Below are positions 5,793 to 8,908 of a stretch of DNA of 8,908 bases, one piece after another. Each line of letters opens with the position of its first letter. Positions within the stretch are counted from its first letter, which is position 1. The translations under genes were made by a program, and so were the position numbers. The stretch is from Sedimenticola sp. (GTDB taxonomy: Bacteria; Pseudomonadota; Gammaproteobacteria; Chromatiales; Chromatiaceae). Under the pieces are notes generated by a model, which saw nothing but the letters and a program-made list of their open reading frames with translations, had not been told where the DNA came from and made no database searches. The stretch lies in contig JAPHUG010000161.1 of the NCBI GenBank assembly GCA_026197195.1, positions 1 through 8,908 of the forward strand, written 5' to 3'.

Positions 5793-6145
5793 AAACCCGC
5801 CGCGATGAGATAAAGTGCTACCAGACAAAAGACGGTTCTCTGATCCGCGAGCTGATGCACCCGCTTTCACACGGAGCAAAAAACCAGAGCCTGGCTGAGG
5901 CTGTTGTTCCAGCCGGAGTAACCACTCACTTGCACCGGCACCTGAAATCAGAAGAGCTTTATCACATCACCCAGGGAACTGGTGAGATGCAATGGGGTGA
6001 GACAAAATTCCGCGTCGCGCCTGGTGATACCGTTCTCATACCTCCGGGAACCCCACACGCTATCACCAATACAGGCAATGAGGATCTGGTACTGCTCTGC
6101 TGCTGCGCACCCGCCTATTCACACGAAGATACCGACCTGATTTAG
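5789..6145 (+). CDS. Single-domain cupin
   Basis: A protein of 118 residues with one cupin beta-barrel. Motif 1 is [19 protein letters not shown] (47-65): His49, His51 and Glu55 or Glu56 are the likely metal ligands. Motif 2 is [18 protein letters not shown] (79-96), with His90 as the fourth ligand. A CCC run (104-106) followed by [11 protein letters not shown] ends the protein; I recall a similar ending in related bacterial cupins. Such small cupins may be metal enzymes or binding proteins, and the substrate cannot be predicted. The start is GTG 5789, overlapping the dusA stop (GTGA). It has no clear ribosome site of its own, so coupling to dusA is likely. The stop codon overlaps that of the convergent kinase gene by four bases. 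A link to tRNA modification is not implied by the fold. Confidence 0.88.
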   Translation: MKTRRDEIKCYQTKDGSLIRELMHPLSHGAKNQSLAEAVVPAGVTTHLHRHLKSEELYHITQGTGEMQWGETKFRVAPGDTVLIPPGTPHAITNTGNEDLVLLCCCAPAYSHEDTDLI

Positions 6146-7722
6146 GTTTCACGGGACAAGCTGACGCCCTCTATCCGGGCAGCTATTTGCTCCATGGGTA
6201 AGTGGTCACTCACTATCAGTAGCGCATCCTGCTGCTCTTCTCCTGACACTGGCTGCACGGTTTGAATCTGTTTCTCCAACACTTCAACTGTCGCTTCAGA
6301 GGGATCCAGTCCCTGTTCCTGCCGTCTAATAATTCGCGCTCTCAACTCCTCTTCAGACAGCTTAAACTCAAGAATCAGAAAGGGTAGATGCTTCGCCTCA
6401 GCCAACTGCCTGAAACATGCTCTGTCACGCTTACGCAAGAAGGTGGCATCTACAATCGCGACCCACCCGGCATCAATAATCAACCTGGCAAGCGCTAACA
6501 GATGTTGATAGGTCTTCTGGGTAAAGGCGGCCTGATAGATCCCAGCATCAATATCGGAATCACTGGGCTGTGAAGGGGCAAGCCCAGCCAATCGGCGGCG
6601 CTCGACATCGGAACGGATCCTGATTGCAGGCAGTGTTTCTAGACAAACCTGAGTATGGGTGCTTTTGCCGGAACCCGAAAGCCCCTGTGTAATGATAAGT
6701 CCGGTCGCTTGCGGGGCCATATAGCTCATCGCCAGATCGAGGTATTGCGTCAGCGCTCTCTTCAAGGGCGGCTGCGCCGCAGGTTCCAGCTGCTGATTCA
6801 GACGAATAGCGGTCACCTTGGCCCGCACCATCGCCCGGTAGACCTGATAAAATCGCAGCAGGGGCAAGGCCGCATAGTCGCCACTCAGCTCCAGGTAGCG
6901 ATTCAGCAACCGCTGGGCTAGAGCACGCAATCCCTTTTCATCCAGATCCATCAACAGAAAGGCCAGCTCGCTGATGACATCAATCCAGCGCAGGTCAGGG
7001 TTAAACTCAATTCCGTCAAAAATTAACAGACGGTCGCCTTCAAGTGCGATATTGCCCAAATGAAGATCACCGTGACACTCACGAATAAAACCGGCGGCTT
7101 TTCTTTGCTTCAGTATCGGAGAGAGACGCACAGCCTGGGCCTCCGTCCATTGCTCAACCACCTTCAAGCTGTCGAGCAGTGTGGGATCATCCAGTAACCC
7201 GCGAAGCTGTGAAAAATTCTCCCACATCGGCTGGGCCACAACAGCCGGATCACCGAAGGGGGTTTCTGCTCCTGCGACGGCAATCGACTCATGAAACGAG
7301 ACCAGCTGATCGGCCAGGCAGTCAATTTGATCTCGGCTGAGTAGTTCAGGATGCGCTGCCAGCAACCCCGCCTGATCAAAACGGCGCATACGCACAGCAT
7401 AGTTAATCGCCTCGCCCTCACCAAAAGGCCGCGGCGATTCCACTGATCCGGTTATCGGAATAACGTCGAGATAGATATCCGGGGCCAATCGCCCGTTCAA
7501 TCGCACCTCCTCCTGACAGAAGTGATGACGCCGTGTCAGGGTAGAGAAATCAAGAAAGCCGAGATCCAGCGGCTTTTTGATCTTGTAGGCGTAGTCACCC
7601 ACCAGCAAGACGGTCGAGATGTGGGTTTCGATCACCTGATCCGGCCCCTTACCTTCCGGCCAGACCGCCCCATGGCGGAGCGACTGAATTAACCGGGTGT
7701 GGTTTTCAATCAGTGAATTCAC
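6142..7722 (-). CDS. Fused APH-like kinase / P-loop (AAA-type) kinase
   Basis: A protein of 526 residues with two domains. Residues about 1-330 are an aminoglycoside-phosphotransferase-like kinase (COG2187 type): YAYKIKKPLDLGFLDFS (44-60) supplies the ATP-binding lysine, CHGDLHLGNI (216-225) the catalytic loop with Asp219, and LLIFDGIEFN (232-241) the metal-binding Asp236. Residues about 340-520 are a P-loop kinase (COG0645 type): Walker A GLSGSGKST (347-355), then IRSDVERRRL (369-378) and VDATFLRKRDR (424-434), which resemble small-molecule or zeta-toxin-like kinases. The fusion is widespread in bacteria and usually annotated as bifunctional aminoglycoside phosphotransferase/ATP-binding protein. 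Its substrate is unknown, and antibiotic resistance should not be assumed. Both active sites look intact. GTG 7722 is the start, with GGGGTG about 9 bases upstream. It is divergent from the DUF2892 gene and its stop codon overlaps the cupin stop. Confidence 0.9.
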   Translation of the reverse strand: MNSLIENHTRLIQSLRHGAVWPEGKGPDQVIETHISTVLLVGDYAYKIKKPLDLGFLDFSTLTRRHHFCQEEVRLNGRLAPDIYLDVIPITGSVESPRPFGEGEAINYAVRMRRFDQAGLLAAHPELLSRDQIDCLADQLVSFHESIAVAGAETPFGDPAVVAQPMWENFSQLRGLLDDPTLLDSLKVVEQWTEAQAVRLSPILKQRKAAGFIRECHGDLHLGNIALEGDRLLIFDGIEFNPDLRWIDVISELAFLLMDLDEKGLRALAQRLLNRYLELSGDYAALPLLRFYQVYRAMVRAKVTAIRLNQQLEPAAQPPLKRALTQYLDLAMSYMAPQATGLIITQGLSGSGKSTHTQVCLETLPAIRIRSDVERRRLAGLAPSQPSDSDIDAGIYQAAFTQKTYQHLLALARLIIDAGWVAIVDATFLRKRDRACFRQLAEAKHLPFLILEFKLSEEELRARIIRRQEQGLDPSEATVEVLEKQIQTVQPVSGEEQQDALLIVSDHLPMEQIAARIEGVSLSRET

Positions 7723-7744
7723 GCCATATCACCCCAGTCATCAA

Positions 7745-7772
7745 TTGACAATATATTAGAATATGCTAATAT
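7745..7772 (+). promoter_or_regulatory. Sigma70 promoter of the DUF2892 gene
   Basis: A perfect -35 TTGACA (7745-7750), a 16-base spacer and a -10 TAATAT (7767-7772). Transcription would start near 7779, about 60 bases before the ATG. The -10 is the right arm of the palindrome at 7753-7772. Confidence 0.6.
7753..7772. promoter_or_regulatory. Near-perfect palindromic operator candidate between divergent promoters
   Basis: ATATTAGAATATGCTAATAT is symmetric at 18 of 20 positions (one mismatched pair, at the inner A and G). Each arm holds the -10 of one of two opposing promoters, so a dimeric repressor bound here would shut both. AT-rich palindromes of this kind are typical for ArsR-family repressors; the BigR/YgaV branch is known to control DUF2892/YgaP-type genes in response to sulfur species. 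That this site belongs to such a repressor is inference; no regulator gene is in the window. Confidence 0.6.
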
Positions 7773-7781
7773 CTCACTCAA
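7753..7781 (-). promoter_or_regulatory. Candidate divergent promoter of the APH/P-loop kinase gene
   Basis: On the minus strand, TTGAGT (7781-7776), a 17-base spacer and TAATAT (7758-7753) make a reasonable sigma70 site. Start would be near 7746, giving a leader of about 24 bases to the GTG. The -10 is the left arm of the palindrome, so the two promoters face each other and overlap. Confidence 0.45.
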
Positions 7782-7838
7782 AATCCAGGTCGAACATCCT
7801 TTCTGCCTGAACATCTAGCGATTTTAGAGGGAGTTAAC

Positions 7839-8045
7839 ATGACAGTCGATCGTATGATTCTCGCCTTTGCCGGCTTCTTCATCCTTTTAAGCCTGGCACT
7901 GGGATGGGAACAGAGCCCCATTTTTCACAACACCAACTGGCACTGGTTCACCGCCTTTGTCGGTATCAACCTGTTCCAGTCTGCCTTCACCGGTTTCTGT
8001 CCGCTGGGCAATATCCTCAAGGCACTGGGTGTGAAAAGCGCCTAA
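7839..8045 (+). CDS. Small DUF2892 (YgaP-like) inner membrane protein
   Basis: A protein of 68 residues with two membrane helices, about 5-22 ([18 protein letters not shown]) and 34-52 ([18 protein letters not shown]), joined by a short loop. It ends in [13 protein letters not shown], the FCP motif typical of DUF2892 proteins. In E. coli a similar domain follows the rhodanese of YgaP; here it is stand-alone, as in many sulfur-metabolising proteobacteria. Its exact role is unknown, but such proteins often go with sulfide or persulfide handling. The start has a good ribosome site, GGGAG six bases before the ATG. Its promoter carries a palindromic operator candidate, so expression is probably induced by some signal. 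It converges with rimO across only six bases, with no terminator between them. Confidence 0.9.
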   Translation: MTVDRMILAFAGFFILLSLALGWEQSPIFHNTNWHWFTAFVGINLFQSAFTGFCPLGNILKALGVKSA

Positions 8046-8051
8046 GTTGCT

Positions 8052-8908
8052 TTACAAAACCGGTTCAGCGTACAGATCATGTGCGTCTGAGCCGGTGACC
8101 TTCACCTCAACAAAATCTCCCGGCTCCAGATCCCAACCACCTGCAATCAGTACATTGCCATCGATCTCCGGTGCATCGGCCTCACTCCTGGCGATGACAC
8201 TCTCCTCCGTCACACCATCCACCAGCACAATCATTTTCTTGCCCATTTTCTGGGTCAGTCGCTCTCTGCTGATCGCTTCCTGAACTTCCATAAATCGAGC
8301 CAGGCGCTCCTGCTTGAGAGACTCGGGTACAGCATCAGGTAACTCATTAGCCGTAGCACCCTCAACGGGTGAGTAAGCAAAACAACCCACACGATCCAGT
8401 TGTGCCTCCTGAAGAAAATCAAGTAACTCCAGAAAGTCCTCTTCCGTTTCACCCGGGAAACCCACTATAAAAGTGCTGCGCAGGGTCAAGTCGGGACAGA
8501 TCTCCCGCCAGCGGCGGATACGCTGCAACACCTTTTCACTAGCCGCCGGACGTTGCATCGCCTTGAGGATTCGCCGGTTGGCATGCTGTAGCGGCATATC
8601 CAGATAGGGCAGGATGGTCCCCTCTGCCATTAGGGGGATAAGATCATCCACACTGGGATAGGGATAGACATAGTGCATCCTGATCCAGGCCTGCAACTCA
8701 CCCAGCGCCTGGGACAACTCCTTGAGGCGGGTCTTCAGCAGACGATCGCCCACCAGATCAGTCCGGTATTTCAGATCCAACCCATAGGCGCTGGTATCCT
8801 GCGAAACGACCAACAGCTCTCGCACACCGGCATCCACCAGATTCTCCGCCTCTTTGACCACCTCACCCACGGGCCGGCTGAGCAGATCACCCCGCAAGCT
8901 GGGGATGA
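8052..8908 (-). CDS. rimO: Ribosomal protein S12 methylthiotransferase RimO (partial, C-terminal part)
   Basis: The frame stays open to the right edge; about 285 C-terminal residues are present of an expected 440. RimO puts a methylthio group on the beta-carbon of Asp88/89 of ribosomal protein S12 using a radical SAM [4Fe-4S] centre and an auxiliary cluster. Visible family signatures are [12 protein letters not shown] at the edge, [75 protein letters not shown] and [17 protein letters not shown]. The last 65 residues or so are the TRAM domain ([43 protein letters not shown]). APEIDG and the YSPVEGA context separate it from MiaB. The CxxxCxxC cluster lies outside the window. TTG at 8897 is not the true start. 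No terminator is seen after its stop. Confidence 0.95.
   Translation of the reverse strand, partial: IPSLRGDLLSRPVGEVVKEAENLVDAGVRELLVVSQDTSAYGLDLKYRTDLVGDRLLKTRLKELSQALGELQAWIRMHYVYPYPSVDDLIPLMAEGTILPYLDMPLQHANRRILKAMQRPAASEKVLQRIRRWREICPDLTLRSTFIVGFPGETEEDFLELLDFLQEAQLDRVGCFAYSPVEGATANELPDAVPESLKQERLARFMEVQEAISRERLTQKMGKKMIVLVDGVTEESVIARSEADAPEIDGNVLIAGGWDLEPGDFVEVKVTGSDAHDLYAEPVL

Noticed and set aside
6142..6700. Zeta-toxin of a toxin-antitoxin system
   Set aside because: The P-loop domain is the C-terminal half of a larger fusion with no antitoxin gene beside it.
6142..7722. Aminoglycoside resistance gene
   Set aside because: The APH-like fold is fused to a P-loop kinase and has no aminoglycoside-specific features; this group is a general chromosomal family.
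1..8908. A ribosome-modification island, since RimK-like, RimI-like and RimO sequences share the window
   Set aside because: RimO is 6 kb from the others on a separate transcript, the RimK-like protein is the RLAN type rather than the S6 enzyme, and the GNAT is only generically RimI-like. Co-location looks accidental.

Overview
The window looks like chromosomal DNA of a free-living or symbiotic gammaproteobacterium of roughly 50% GC. This placement is inferred from the close fit of DusA, RimO and the type II citrate synthase to gammaproteobacterial versions. The DUF2892 protein would also suit a sulfur-metabolising member. I cannot fix the genus. I see no rRNA, tRNA, CRISPR array, transposon or phage gene, and gene packing is dense.

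Left part (1-2783, minus strand). A tightly coupled cluster reads right to left: a DUF155/RMD1-family membrane-anchored protein, a fused GNAT acetyltransferase/C39-like cysteine peptidase, and the N-terminal RLAN part of a RimK-family ATP-grasp ligase that leaves the window. The starts and stops overlap by 4 and 8 bases, so translation is probably coupled. The two cytosolic enzymes form an acylation/ligation/cleavage pair, which suggests peptide tagging or protein modification. Just upstream on the same strand is a short gene (2382-2555) for a 57-residue Arg-rich, SR-like protein, with a near-ideal Shine-Dalgarno sequence and its own candidate promoter.

Middle (2783-4700, plus strand). Citrate synthase (gltA) is followed by a long stem-loop without a U-tract. 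A 330-base non-coding stretch leads to a small exported two-cysteine protein that ends in a strong intrinsic terminator.

Right part (4700-8908). dusA (tRNA dihydrouridine synthase) and a one-domain cupin overlap by four bases. They converge on, and overlap the stop codon of, a two-domain protein made of an aminoglycoside-phosphotransferase-like kinase and a P-loop kinase. That gene is divergent from a small DUF2892 membrane protein. The short region between them holds two face-to-face sigma70-like promoters whose -10 elements lie in the two arms of one near-perfect 20-base palindrome, a good operator candidate. The window ends in the C-terminal two thirds of RimO, the methylthiotransferase for ribosomal protein S12.

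The points most worth following are the RMD1 / GNAT-C39 / RimK operon with its small SR-like upstream gene, and the shared divergent operator at 7753-7772.
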